Shown here piece by piece: positions 1 to 8,652 of a DNA stretch of 64,000 nt. Numbering within the stretch: position 1 is the stretch's first letter; every line of letters begins with the position of its first letter. This DNA comes from an uncultured Lachnospiraceae bacterium. Its GTDB lineage: Bacteria > Bacillota > Clostridia > Lachnospirales > Lachnospiraceae. The DNA lies in NCBI GenBank assembly GCA_937920345.1, contig CALGVA010000053.1, positions 124,001 through 188,000 on the forward strand. Direction: 5' to 3'. The position numbers and the translations under genes were made by a program. The notes beneath the pieces were generated by a model. That model made no database searches, was not told the DNA's origin, and worked only from the letters and a program-made list of their open reading frames with translations.

Positions 1-2
1 CG

Positions 3-527
3 GAGTTCATGCTGAGCGGCAGACCGGAAGAGGCAAGCGGTTGTGTTGTATCGTGTTCTATGGAAGGGACGCGGCCGATTCTGCTGGAGATTCAGGCACT
101 GGTATGTCACAGTAATTTCGGCATTCCGAGAAGACAGGCGATCGGCACGGACTTTAACAGGGTTAATCTGCTGATGGCGGTATTGGAGAAAAGGCTGGGC
201 GTACAGATGTCTGACTGCGACGCCTACGTGAATCTGACCGGCGGCATTCGCATCGCGGAGCCGGCGATCGATCTGGGGATCGCCATGGCGATCGTGTCGA
301 GCTTTAAGAACCGGGTGATTGATGACCGCATCGTTGCTTTCGGAGAGATCGGTTTAAGCGGTGAAGTGCGGGGCGTCTCTATGGTGGGACAGAGAGTGGC
401 GGAAGCGGCTAAGCTGGGATTTACGACCTGCATCATCCCGAAATCCGGTATGGAACAGGTGAAACCTGTTGAGGGTGTAAAAGTGATCGGGGTGAAGACC
501 GTACAGGATGCGATTGATCTGATCTGA
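3..527 (+). CDS. radA: DNA repair protein RadA, C-terminal part (5' end outside window)
   Basis: The reading frame is open from the first bases of the window, so the start lies upstream. The visible 174 residues match the C-terminal Lon-protease-like domain of RadA/Sms, an ATPase that helps process recombination intermediates and drives branch migration. Family landmarks seen are the segment GTRPILLEIQALV, the block RRQAIGTDFNRVNLLMAVLEK (written here only as its landmarks RRQAIG and NRVNLL), AYVNLTGGIRI and FGEIGLSGEVR, then a C-terminal VKTVQDAIDLI. The KNRFG motif and Walker A of RadA must lie outside the window. The gene ends 223 bp before the next gene, which has its own promoter-like sequence, so the two are probably separate units. 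Confidence 0.93.
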   Translation, partial: EFMLSGRPEEASGCVVSCSMEGTRPILLEIQALVCHSNFGIPRRQAIGTDFNRVNLLMAVLEKRLGVQMSDCDAYVNLTGGIRIAEPAIDLGIAMAIVSSFKNRVIDDRIVAFGEIGLSGEVRGVSMVGQRVAEAAKLGFTTCIIPKSGMEQVKPVEGVKVIGVKTVQDAIDLI

Positions 528-638
528 CCGAGTCGTCTTTTGATTCCCGGTCCGGTATTGGAAGAATATGACAGAAATGTAACAAATTTATGAATAAATT
601 TAATATTTTAGGTTTTTTCTATACCCAAGTAAGAAGTT

Positions 639-668
639 TTGTGATAGGATAATGTGGATATGTATAGT
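639..668 (+). promoter_or_regulatory. Candidate sigma-A promoter of the LCP gene
   Basis: TTGTGA (639-644), an 18-base spacer and TATAGT (663-668) stand about 85 bases before the LCP start codon. Both hexamers are good but imperfect matches to the housekeeping consensus. Confidence 0.45.
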
Positions 669-750
669 GCTATAGGTATGTGATAACAAATAAGGGTTCT
701 TATGGGATAATGAAGGGGTGTTACCATGAACCCGGGCGAAGGAGTCACTT

Positions 751-1923
751 ATGGACAAGCAGGTACAGGATTCTCAGGAAGTACAGCGGAGTGAGAATCC
801 GGCAGATAACGGTCAGCCGGAACGTGTGAGCGGGACTAATAACGGGAACACAGCGACACAGAACAACGGCAGACGAAGAGGGATCAGAAATGTGCCGCTT
901 CTGATTGCAGAGCTTCTGCTTTTGACGGCGGCAGTTGCAGTTATGTATGTTGTGGTCACGACAACCAGAGAAGTCGAGCGTAAGACGATCGACAGGGAAA
1001 AGATTACGATCAATGAAGAAGTGGCAGAGATCATGCAGGAAGAGGAAACCGAGACCATGCTCAAGGGGTATCACAACATCGCGCTTTTCGGTGTGGATGC
1101 CAGGAACGGAGAACTCGGCAAAGGTACGAGAAGCGACACGATTATCATTGCGAGTATCAATCAGGATACACAGGAGATCAGACTGGTCTCGGTGTTCCGG
1201 GATACCTTCTTAAACCTTGGCAACGATTCCTATAACAAATGCAATGCGGCGTATGCAAACGGCGGACCGGAGCAGGCGATCAATATGCTGAATACGAATC
1301 TGGATCTGAATATTACGGACTATGTGACAGTGGGATTCGGAGGATTGATTGATTCAGTCAATGCACTTGGCGGCGTCGAGATGGAAGTCACGAAAGCGGA
1401 GATCTCGCATTTGAATAATTATCAGCTGACGATGGCGGAGGAGCTGGGCGTGGATTATATACCGGTGGAGCACAGCGGCAGACAGCTGCTCGATGGTTTG
1501 CAGGCCACGGCGTACTGCAGGATACGGTATACGAAGGGCGATGATTTCAGGCGTGCCGAGCGGCAGAGAGATGTGCTGGCGGCAATGATGGAGAAGGCGA
1601 AAACCGCTTCCGTAGGAGAGTTGACTGAGATGGTTAATGCCATACTGCCGGAAGTGCAGACTTCGCTCGGTGTCAATGATATCGTGAGCGTTCTCGGCAG
1701 CGTGGCGGGGTACGATATTGTTACAAGCGAGGGATTTCCTTTTGAAGATAACCGGGTCGGCGCCAATGTAGGCAGCAAAGGAAGCTGTGTCATTCCGAAC
1801 GATCTGGAAGAGAATGTAATAGAACTGCATAGCATCTTATATCCGGAGACAGACTATAAACCGTCCAAGCGTGTGGCGGGAATCAGCGATGAGATTGAGG
1901 CATTGACAGCCGAATACAGATAA
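751..1923 (+). CDS. LytR-CpsA-Psr (LCP) family cell-wall ligase
   Basis: LCP proteins transfer undecaprenyl-phosphate-linked glycopolymers such as teichoic acid or capsule to peptidoglycan on the outer face of the membrane. The 390-residue protein has a polar N-terminal tail of about 48 residues, one membrane anchor at roughly residues 49-69 (VPLLIAELLLLTAAVAVMYV) and an extracellular LCP domain at about 105-290. The family signature is visible: ALFGVDAR, then TRSDTIIIASIN, VSVFRDTFL with the conserved Arg-Asp, and later QATAYCRIRYT with the conserved arginines. The ATG has GAAGGAG upstream. A strong hairpin follows the stop, so the gene is probably monocistronic. The polymer handled cannot be told from sequence. 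Confidence 0.92.
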   Translation: MDKQVQDSQEVQRSENPADNGQPERVSGTNNGNTATQNNGRRRGIRNVPLLIAELLLLTAAVAVMYVVVTTTREVERKTIDREKITINEEVAEIMQEEETETMLKGYHNIALFGVDARNGELGKGTRSDTIIIASINQDTQEIRLVSVFRDTFLNLGNDSYNKCNAAYANGGPEQAINMLNTNLDLNITDYVTVGFGGLIDSVNALGGVEMEVTKAEISHLNNYQLTMAEELGVDYIPVEHSGRQLLDGLQATAYCRIRYTKGDDFRRAERQRDVLAAMMEKAKTASVGELTEMVNAILPEVQTSLGVNDIVSVLGSVAGYDIVTSEGFPFEDNRVGANVGSKGSCVIPNDLEENVIELHSILYPETDYKPSKRVAGISDEIEALTAEYR

Positions 1924-1941
1924 AAGAGCGGGAAATACAAG

Positions 1942-1974
1942 ACAGCAGCCTGGGACCGGAGCCCCGGCTGCTGT
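1942..1974 (+). terminator. Hairpin terminator after the LCP gene
   Basis: ACAGCAGCC (1942-1950) pairs perfectly with GGCTGCTGT (1966-1974) across a 15-base loop and is followed by TTGATGGTT. The U tract is short, so termination may be partial. Confidence 0.65.
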
Positions 1975-2026
1975 TTGATGGTTATATCGGTAAGAAAGTA
2001 AATGATGACAGAAAGGGCATGGCAGA

Positions 2027-3844
2027 ATGAGGAAGCTGTTTGTTTATTTGAGGGACTATAAGAAGGAGACGGTCTTAGCGCCGCTCTTTAAAATGCTGGA
2101 AGCGACATTTGAGTTGTTTGTGCCGCTTGTCATGGCGGCAATCATAGATCAGGGCATCGGCGGCGGGAATGTTCCTTATGTATTCCGCATGGGCGGGCTG
2201 CTCATAGCGCTTGGCGTGATCGGACTGGTATGTTCCATCACGGCACAGTACTACGCGGCCAAGGCGGCGGTGGGATTCTCCACGAAGCTGAAGCATGCGC
2301 TGTTTGCGCATATTCAGGGTCTTTCTTTTACGGAGATCGACACACTGGGGACGTCCACCATGATCACGCGCATGACATCCGATGTCAATCAGGCGCAGAA
2401 CGGGGTCAATATGGTGCTGCGGCTGTTCCTGCGGTCACCGTTTATTGTTTTCGGCGCCATGATCATGGCATTCACCATTGATGTGAAAGCGGCGTTCATT
2501 TTTGTCGTGACGATTCCACTGCTATCCGTGGTGGTTTTCGGTATTATGATGCTGACCATGCCGATGTATAAGAAAGTGCAGTCGGGCTTAGACAGCGTGC
2601 TGGGCATTACGAGAGAAAATCTGACGGGCGCTCGTGTCATACGCGCTTTTAATAAGGAACAGGAAGAGATCAGTGCTTTTGAGGAGAAGAACGGAAAGCT
2701 TTCGCACATGCAGCTCTTTGTCGGGAAGCTGTCTGCTTTGACTAATCCGGTCACATACATCATTATTAATGCGGCCACGATCATACTGCTTTATACAGGC
2801 GCCGTGCGTGTGGATGAGGGAACGATCACACAGGGACAGGTGGTTGCGCTGGTCAATTACATGTCACAGATTCTGATTGAACTGGTGAAGCTGGCGAATC
2901 TGATCATCACGATCACGAAAGCGCTTGCCTGTGCGAACCGGATTCAGAGTGTGTTTGAGATTCAGTCAAGCATGGAGTGGGAGCAGAAATTGACCGATGA
3001 GGGCAATGAGAGAAACATAGCGTCTGCGGCAGTCGAAGCAGGAACCGGCAGCGGGACAGCAGGGAAGACGGCTGCAGGAGGCGAAGAAAGCGGCAGTCGG
3101 CAAACAGATTATAGAGTAGAATTTCAGCATGTACACTTAATGTATGCCGGCGCCGGTGCGGAATCCCTGTCGGATATGGATTTTTGTGTCAGGAAAGGCG
3201 AGACCGTTGGCATTATCGGTGGTACGGGATCAGGAAAATCTTCGCTTGTACATATGATACCGCGCTTCTATGATGCGACGAAGGGGTGTGTCAGGGTAGA
3301 CGGCAGGGATGTGCGGGAATATGCGATGGAAGAACTGCGTATGAAGGTGGGCATCGTACCACAGAAGGCCGTGCTGTTCCAGGGAACGATCAGAGACAAT
3401 CTGCTGTGGGGGAAAGGAGATGCCACGGAGGAAGAACTGTGGCAGGCGGTCGAGACCGCACAGGCTAAGGAATTTGTAGAGCAGAAAGAGGGAAAACTGG
3501 ACGCCCCTGTGGCGCAGGCGGGCAGGAATCTGTCGGGCGGTCAGAGACAGCGCCTGACCATAGCCAGGGCGCTGGTGGGAAAGCCCGATATTCTGATACT
3601 GGACGACAGCGCATCGGCGCTTGACTATGCCACGGATGCGGCGCTTCGGCAGTCGATCCGGAATATGGAAGGCGATATGACGGTATTTATCGTATCACAG
3701 CGGGCGTCTTCGATCCGCCATGCAGATCAGATCATAGTGCTGGAGGACGGCGAGATCGCAGATATCGGTACGCATGACGAACTCTTGAAGCGGTGCGGCG
3801 TGTATCAGGAAATCTACTATTCGCAGTATGAGAAGGAGGCATAA
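2027..3844 (+). CDS. ABC exporter half-transporter with degenerate ATP site (first subunit of a heterodimer)
   Basis: This 605-residue protein fuses a six-helix exporter membrane domain (about 1-310) to an ATP-binding domain (about 370-600). Walker A is GGTGSGKSS and the signature is LSGGQRQR, but Walker B reads ILILDDSAS, with Asp in the place of the catalytic Glu, and the switch loop is IVSQRAS, with Gln in the place of His. Such a pairing of one degenerate and one normal subunit is known from heterodimeric type IV exporters (BmrCD, TM287/288). A Gly/Ala/Ser-rich linker of about 40 residues (335-370) separates the domains. The partner gene starts 8 bp downstream. The substrate (drug, lipid or peptide) is unknown. 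Confidence 0.93.
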   Translation: MRKLFVYLRDYKKETVLAPLFKMLEATFELFVPLVMAAIIDQGIGGGNVPYVFRMGGLLIALGVIGLVCSITAQYYAAKAAVGFSTKLKHALFAHIQGLSFTEIDTLGTSTMITRMTSDVNQAQNGVNMVLRLFLRSPFIVFGAMIMAFTIDVKAAFIFVVTIPLLSVVVFGIMMLTMPMYKKVQSGLDSVLGITRENLTGARVIRAFNKEQEEISAFEEKNGKLSHMQLFVGKLSALTNPVTYIIINAATIILLYTGAVRVDEGTITQGQVVALVNYMSQILIELVKLANLIITITKALACANRIQSVFEIQSSMEWEQKLTDEGNERNIASAAVEAGTGSGTAGKTAAGGEESGSRQTDYRVEFQHVHLMYAGAGAESLSDMDFCVRKGETVGIIGGTGSGKSSLVHMIPRFYDATKGCVRVDGRDVREYAMEELRMKVGIVPQKAVLFQGTIRDNLLWGKGDATEEELWQAVETAQAKEFVEQKEGKLDAPVAQAGRNLSGGQRQRLTIARALVGKPDILILDDSASALDYATDAALRQSIRNMEGDMTVFIVSQRASSIRHADQIIVLEDGEIADIGTHDELLKRCGVYQEIYYSQYEKEA

Positions 3845-3852
3845 GGAAAACT

Positions 3853-5610
3853 ATGGCAGCGGGAGAAGGAAAGAGCAGTCAGAAGGCGACTCTCGGGAAA
3901 GTATTACATTATATCAGGCACTACTGGTTCTATCTGGTGTTATCAATCGTGATGGCAGCTGTCACTGTGACACTGACACTCTATCTGCCTATATTGACCG
4001 GTCAGGTCATAGATTTGATTCTGGAGAAAGGCAAGGTGGATTTCGCGGGTGTATTTCAGATATTACAGCGGATGGCAGTTGTCATCGCGGTCACAGCGGC
4101 GGCGCAGTGGATCATGAATGTCTGCAATAATAAGATGACATACCGCATCGTGCAGGATATCAGGAACGAGGCTTTTCGTAAGATCGAGATCCTGCCGCTT
4201 AAATATATCGACGGGCACTCCTACGGGGAAGTGGTGAGCCGCGTTATTGCCGATGTGGACCAGTTCGCGGACGGACTGTTAATGGGATTTACCCAGTTCT
4301 TTACGGGTGTCATCACGATCCTCGGCACGCTTGGATTCATGTTAAGCGTCAACGTGGGCATCACCGGCGTGGTGGTGCTGATCACACCTTTATCTTTCCT
4401 GGTTGCGGCTTTTATTGCGAAAAAGACTTATACGATGTTCCATGTGCAGTCGCAGACACGGGGGGAACAGACGGCGCTGATCGAGGAGATGATCGGCAAC
4501 CAGAAGGTGGTGCAGGCCTTTTCCCATGAGGACGAAGCGCTGGAGGAATTTGATGAGATCAATGACAGGCTGGGCAAATGTTCTCTCAAGGCGATCTTCT
4601 ATTCCTCGATCACTAATCCGGCCACGAGATTTGTCAATAATCTGGTTTATGCAGGCGTGGCGGTGACGGGCGCGGTCTTTGCGATCAAGGGTGGAATCAG
4701 TGTGGGGCAGCTGTCCTGTTTTCTGACCTATGCGAATCAGTACACGAAGCCTTTTAACGAGATATCGGGCGTGGTGACGGAACTGCAGAACGCTTTGGCA
4801 TGTGCGGCGCGTATCTTTGAACTGATCGAGGAGGAACCGCAGATTCCGGACCGTGAGGACGCGGCTGTCCTGACAGACGTGGAGGGCAGAGTAGATCTGC
4901 AGCACGTGGAGTTCTCCTATGTGCCGGACAGGAAGCTGATCACGGATTTTAATCTGTCGGTGCGGCCCGGACAGCGGGTGGCAATCGTCGGACCTACGGG
5001 CTGCGGTAAGACCACGGTCATCAATCTGCTGATGCGGTTCTATGACGTGCAATCCGGCAGAATCTGCGTTGACGGTGCGGATATCCGTGATGTGACCAGA
5101 AGTAGCCTGCGGGATCATTACGGCATGGTATTGCAGGAGACATGGCTGAAATCGGGTACGATCCGGGATAATATTGTGATGGGAAAACCGGAGGCGACCG
5201 AAGGGGAGATCATAGCCGCGGCGAAGGCGTCTCATGCGCACAGCTTTATCAAGCGTCTGCCGCAGGGGTATGATACGCTGATCGGCGAGGACGGCGGCAG
5301 TCTCTCACAGGGACAGAAACAGCTGTTATGTATCACGAGAGTCATGTTGTGTCTGCCGCCCATGTTGATCCTGGATGAAGCGACTTCCTCCATTGATACG
5401 AGAACAGAGATCAGAATACAGAAGGCCTTCGCCACTATGATGCAGGGCAGAACCAGTTTTATCGTGGCGCACAGGCTGTCCACGATTCGCGAGGCGGATG
5501 TGATCCTTGTCATGAAGGACGGTAATATTATCGAGCAGGGAAATCATGAGACACTGCTTACGCAGGGCGGGTTCTATGCGACGCTCTACCAGAGCCAGTT
5601 CGCGGGATAA
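3853..5610 (+). CDS. ABC exporter half-transporter with canonical ATP site (second subunit)
   Basis: This 585-residue partner of the preceding gene has an exporter membrane domain (about 1-320) and an ATP-binding domain with intact catalytic features: Walker A GPTGCGKTT, Walker B MLILDEATSSID and switch-loop IVAHRLS. Its signature is LSQGQKQL, with Gln in place of the first Gly, so the composite site that combines this motif with the partner's degenerate Walker B is the weak one. The gene follows the first subunit after 8 bp and is certainly co-transcribed and co-translated. The ATG has a weak upstream GGA-type site, consistent with coupling to the preceding stop. Confidence 0.93.
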   Translation: MAAGEGKSSQKATLGKVLHYIRHYWFYLVLSIVMAAVTVTLTLYLPILTGQVIDLILEKGKVDFAGVFQILQRMAVVIAVTAAAQWIMNVCNNKMTYRIVQDIRNEAFRKIEILPLKYIDGHSYGEVVSRVIADVDQFADGLLMGFTQFFTGVITILGTLGFMLSVNVGITGVVVLITPLSFLVAAFIAKKTYTMFHVQSQTRGEQTALIEEMIGNQKVVQAFSHEDEALEEFDEINDRLGKCSLKAIFYSSITNPATRFVNNLVYAGVAVTGAVFAIKGGISVGQLSCFLTYANQYTKPFNEISGVVTELQNALACAARIFELIEEEPQIPDREDAAVLTDVEGRVDLQHVEFSYVPDRKLITDFNLSVRPGQRVAIVGPTGCGKTTVINLLMRFYDVQSGRICVDGADIRDVTRSSLRDHYGMVLQETWLKSGTIRDNIVMGKPEATEGEIIAAAKASHAHSFIKRLPQGYDTLIGEDGGSLSQGQKQLLCITRVMLCLPPMLILDEATSSIDTRTEIRIQKAFATMMQGRTSFIVAHRLSTIREADVILVMKDGNIIEQGNHETLLTQGGFYATLYQSQFAG

Positions 5611-5943
5611 GGATGTAATTTCCCCGGGAAATCATGTTGCGAAAAGGTGTTTTGCAAATTTTCGAAAAGGGTATATCGCACAAATTGTTCACGCAGTTGT
5701 CCTGCGCAGGAGAATGAGATTTTCTTAGTATTCCGTGCAATAGCCAGCAATTTAGGAACATGGATGTTCCTAAAAGCCCGAAAAGAGCCTGGACGGCTCA
5801 TTGAGGGCGGTTGCGTCCGTTTATCATAGATTTATCGGAATATTTAGAAAATCCATTTGACGGAGCCGACACAAGAGAGCAATTTGCGCAATATGCCCTT
5901 TCAGATTATGGCAGGCATTTTTTCACAACATGATCTCGGGAAT
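5611..5943. other. Hairpin-rich 333-bp spacer without a convincing gene
   Basis: No well-supported protein gene is visible. The stretch holds several perfect short stems: TCCTGCGCAGGA (5700-5711), AGGAACAT/ATGTTCCT (5754-5771) and GAGCC/GGCTC (5785-5799), plus CGAAAA/TTTTCG pairings near 5635-5670. Three short frames overlap (5634-5717, 27 codons from an ATG without a clear ribosome site; 5647-5829, 60 codons; 5805-5933 without an ATG). The pattern fits a structured RNA or a decayed dispersed repeat better than a gene. Confidence 0.4.
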
Positions 5944-6441
5944 TTATTGCATGTAGTAGGAGGCGTCCTCGTTATAATCCATATAGCGGGATGCGATGTC
6001 TAAGATGACGCCGTCTTCCCATGTGAATGTCAGGTAGTAGTAGACTACCGTATGGGAATGCAGATAGTCATCAGAAGTCAGAAAAGCCAGGAGAGCGGAT
6101 TTCTCGATCTCATTCTCCTCACAGAAGACATCGGGGTCAACGGGCAGACCGTCGATAAAGAAAGTGGGCAGCAGGCATGTGACGGAATCCTCGAAGGGAA
6201 TCTCTTCCGCGGGAAATACCTGATATTCGCCGCCGTTCACGGATGTGAAAATACGATACTCGCCGTAGGCGGCAAGAAAAGTTTCAGGGGTGTCTCCGAC
6301 GGATACCCCTTTGTTTGTTGTAGTGGTTTCCAAATCCAGTTCATAATCCACCGCCGAGAGCAAAGGCGTAACTTTGCCGCAGCCGGTAAGCAGGCTGAAG
6401 GTCAAAGCAGCGGCAGCGAACATTGCAGCAAGTTTTTTCAT
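5944..6441 (-). CDS. Small secreted lipoprotein of unknown function
   Basis: The 165-residue product begins MKKLAAMFAAAALTFSLLTG and then Cys, a textbook lipoprotein signal (LLTG-C) with cleavage before Cys21, so it is probably anchored on the outer membrane face. The ATG at 6441 was preferred over in-frame starts further upstream because GAAAGG lies just before it and because those upstream codons overlap the tRNA gene. The mature part is acidic, with many Glu, Asp, Tyr and Thr, and has no motif that I recognise. A hairpin terminator for the tRNA stands just upstream, so expression needs readthrough or a promoter I did not find. Confidence 0.75.
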   Translation of the reverse strand: MKKLAAMFAAAALTFSLLTGCGKVTPLLSAVDYELDLETTTTNKGVSVGDTPETFLAAYGEYRIFTSVNGGEYQVFPAEEIPFEDSVTCLLPTFFIDGLPVDPDVFCEENEIEKSALLAFLTSDDYLHSHTVVYYYLTFTWEDGVILDIASRYMDYNEDASYYMQ

Positions 6442-6469
6442 GATAAAAATCCTTTCTATGAAACACAAA

Positions 6470-6493
6470 ACCCGTGAGCGGTAACTCACGGGT
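6470..6493 (-). terminator. Terminator of the tRNA-Trp gene
   Basis: ACCCGTGAG and CTCACGGGT form a perfect 9-bp stem (6470-6478 with 6485-6493). Read on the minus strand it is followed by TTTTGTGTTT, so it ends the tRNA transcript. Confidence 0.8.
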
Positions 6494-6498
6494 GATAG

Positions 6499-6569
6499 CA
6501 GGGGCAGTAGGAATCGAACCCACATCGATGGTTTTGGAGACCACTGTTCTACCTTTGAACTATGCCCCT
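6499..6569 (-). tRNA. trnW: tRNA-Trp (anticodon CCA)
   Basis: The minus strand folds into a full cloverleaf: acceptor AGGGGCA paired with TGCCCCT, anticodon loop CTCCAAA giving anticodon CCA, and the T-loop GGTTCGAATCC. The discriminator is G, as usual for bacterial tRNA-Trp. The CCA tail is not encoded (the bases are CTA). A promoter-like sequence lies about 37 bases upstream and a terminator immediately downstream. Confidence 0.95.
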
Positions 6570-6605
6570 ATGTATTGCAGCAGGTATATGAAACCGCTGA
6601 TTTGT

Positions 6606-6635
6606 ATTATAGCATAGGTAGGCGTGGTTTAGCAA
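6606..6635 (-). promoter_or_regulatory. Promoter of tRNA-Trp
   Basis: Read on the minus strand: TTGCTA, an 18-base spacer, then a perfect TATAAT, ending about 37 bases before the mature tRNA 5' end. Confidence 0.6.
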
Positions 6636-6792
6636 GGGATTTTTTTATGTGGGAAAAGCTGAGAAAAAGGCTGCATTTATTTTGATAAATTAAAAAAATA
6701 TGGCACCATTACAGCCACATTTGCGTGTTATCTATAAGGAGGTGAAAGACTAAATAAATTGTTCGAAAAACGATTCGGAATGGAGGAAAGAT

Positions 6793-7242
6793 ATGTCGGT
6801 GGAAGAGATTGTCGCGGAATATGGAGATATGTTATTTCGGATTTGTCTCGTGATGCTGTGTAATGATCAGGACGCACAGGATGCGGTACAGGACACCTTA
6901 TGCAGATATATGGAGCATGCACCGCAGTTTCGCGGCGTGGAGCATGAACGTGCATGGCTGATTAAGGTTGCGGCGAATCGGTGCAGAGATGTTCACAGAG
7001 GAAGACTGCGTCACCCAACAGTGAGTCTGGAGGAGGTTTCGACCTACTGTGAAATGCCGGAGCAGAGCGGAGTGCTGGCGGCCTTGATGAAGCTGCCGGA
7101 TAAGTTGAAGACAGTCATATATCTGCACTACATAGAAGGCTACAAGACGGAGGAGATTGCCGAAATGCTGGGGATCACCGTGAACGCGGTGAAGAAAAGG
7201 CTGCAGAGAGGGCGCAAGAGCCTGCAGCTATTGTTGCAATAA
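6793..7242 (+). CDS. ECF-type RNA polymerase sigma factor
   Basis: The 149-residue protein has the two-domain layout of sigma-70 ECF factors: region 2 at about 5-70 (DAQDAVQDTLCRYMEH, then ERAWLIKVAANRCRDVHR) and region 4 with its helix-turn-helix at about 95-148 (LPDKLKTVIYLHYIEGYKTE, ending EEIAEMLGITVNAVKKRLQR in overlap). The ATG follows GGAGG. The next gene starts 87 bp downstream, encodes a single-pass membrane protein and is the likely anti-sigma factor. What activates it cannot be told from sequence. Confidence 0.92.
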   Translation: MSVEEIVAEYGDMLFRICLVMLCNDQDAQDAVQDTLCRYMEHAPQFRGVEHERAWLIKVAANRCRDVHRGRLRHPTVSLEEVSTYCEMPEQSGVLAALMKLPDKLKTVIYLHYIEGYKTEEIAEMLGITVNAVKKRLQRGRKSLQLLLQ

Positions 7243-7329
7243 ACAATGCAATGTCAGCAAGAATCGCCGGGAAGCAAGATTCTTGCCGATTTTGCCGCAG
7301 GCAGAATCAAGGGAAAGGAGTCGGATGGA

Positions 7330-8559
7330 ATGAAGGTTGAGGATTTAAGAGATTCTGTAAAGGGAATCCATATGAAGGAAGAGATGCGCAGGGAAGTCAT
7401 CGGAGCAGTCAGGGAAAGAACGGAAAAGAATGCGGAAGGGGATGCAGCGGGGAGAACCACTGCGGCATGGCACAGGGCGGCGACAGCGGCGGCGGTTCTC
7501 ATTGTGCTATCGGGAGTCATAGTCTTTCCGGTTCGGGCGTTTGTCAATTCTCTTCTGCAGGAACGTCTGGAAGCGATGCCAAAGGAGGAGGTGGAGAAGG
7601 TCTACGATACCGCGGTACACAGTCAGGAAGAGGCGGACAGTTATTCCAGAGCTTATACTGACGGCGAGAAAACGAGATATCAGGAGCTTGCCGAGAAGTA
7701 TCTGACAGGTACATTTCCGGAAGGTGAAATTCCGCAGGCGGACAGTGAGGAGGATGTGCAAGAGGATGAACTTTGCTTTATCGTGCCGCGCAGCACATTC
7801 TATCTGCCGGATCGGGAGCTGACAGATGAAGAGATTTTGGAGATCATAGATTTCAGCGTGAAGAGAGATTATGCCCTCAGACAAAAGGTTGAGAAAGAGT
7901 ATGCGCAGGAGCTTGCAAAACAGGAAGAAACTGAGCAGAAGCAGATTGCCGATAACGTGGAAAACGGCGGCATCACACAGCAGCAGGCGGTCGAGATCGC
8001 TACGGAGAAGCTTTATACCTTTTTCGAGGATGACGGCGAAGGAATGGAATTAAACAGCTATTACAGCGAGAGCGGCCACGGGACAACGGGAGAAGCCGTT
8101 TATGTTGTCACATGGATGCATCCTGCCACGCACAAATGTTATTCTGTGGAACTCAGTGCGCAGGACGGCCGCGTAACATGGGCGAACCAGACGAATCCTG
8201 GATCGGTGGATGTACCGGATCTTGCGGCGGAGGAGGCAAAGGAGAGAATCGGCGTACTGCGGAAAAGCGCGGATGCGTTTATGGAGAAGAAGGCGGAGGC
8301 TGCCTATGAGAATGTGTATGTCTACTATCTGGAATGTATGGATGGTACAGAGGTGTATCATGACGGCGTGAGATTCGTGTTTGAGCTGCCGGACCAGAGC
8401 GCTTACGGCGTGACTTATGACTGGGACGGGGTATTGGATAATTATATGGAAGTCGATCTGGCGGACTATCGGGAACGGGACGGAAAGCCCAGACTTATGC
8501 AGGTCAGGGGAGAAGAGATAGAGCTTCGGCAGGTATTTCAGAAGCTGGACGAAGAGTAA
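7330..8559 (+). CDS. Membrane-anchored probable anti-sigma factor
   Basis: The 409-residue product has a cytoplasmic N-terminal region of about 55 residues, one membrane segment (about residues 58-78, AAAVLIVLSGVIVFPV) and a large outer domain rich in Glu, Tyr and Asp. Parts of the outer domain (about 220-310, starting TQQQAVEIATEKLY) resemble PepSY-type modules. The start at 7330 is chosen because AAGGAG lies about 10 bases upstream; an earlier in-frame ATG at 7246 lies next to the sigma stop without a ribosome site. Position behind an ECF sigma gene and this topology indicate an anti-sigma factor; direct homology to a named family is not clear to me. Confidence 0.7.
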   Translation: MKVEDLRDSVKGIHMKEEMRREVIGAVRERTEKNAEGDAAGRTTAAWHRAATAAAVLIVLSGVIVFPVRAFVNSLLQERLEAMPKEEVEKVYDTAVHSQEEADSYSRAYTDGEKTRYQELAEKYLTGTFPEGEIPQADSEEDVQEDELCFIVPRSTFYLPDRELTDEEILEIIDFSVKRDYALRQKVEKEYAQELAKQEETEQKQIADNVENGGITQQQAVEIATEKLYTFFEDDGEGMELNSYYSESGHGTTGEAVYVVTWMHPATHKCYSVELSAQDGRVTWANQTNPGSVDVPDLAAEEAKERIGVLRKSADAFMEKKAEAAYENVYVYYLECMDGTEVYHDGVRFVFELPDQSAYGVTYDWDGVLDNYMEVDLADYRERDGKPRLMQVRGEEIELRQVFQKLDEE

Positions 8560-8607
8560 CGGGCTTGCAGATTATGCCGTAGAATGCGGCAACCATAAAA
8601 TAAGCTG

Positions 8608-8648
8608 CTTTGAGATGGAACCGGTTTGTAACCTGTGCCATCTCAAAG
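8608..8648. terminator. Hairpin between convergent genes
   Basis: CTTTGAGATGG (8608-8618) pairs perfectly with CCATCTCAAAG (8638-8648). It lies between the two converging stop codons and probably ends transcription from one or both sides. Confidence 0.55.
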
Positions 8649-8652
8649 ATCG

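Noticed and set aside
5647..5829. 60-codon gene in the spacer after the first ABC exporter
   Set aside because: No ribosome site, overlaps several palindromes, and two other frames compete; treated as a structured or decayed region.
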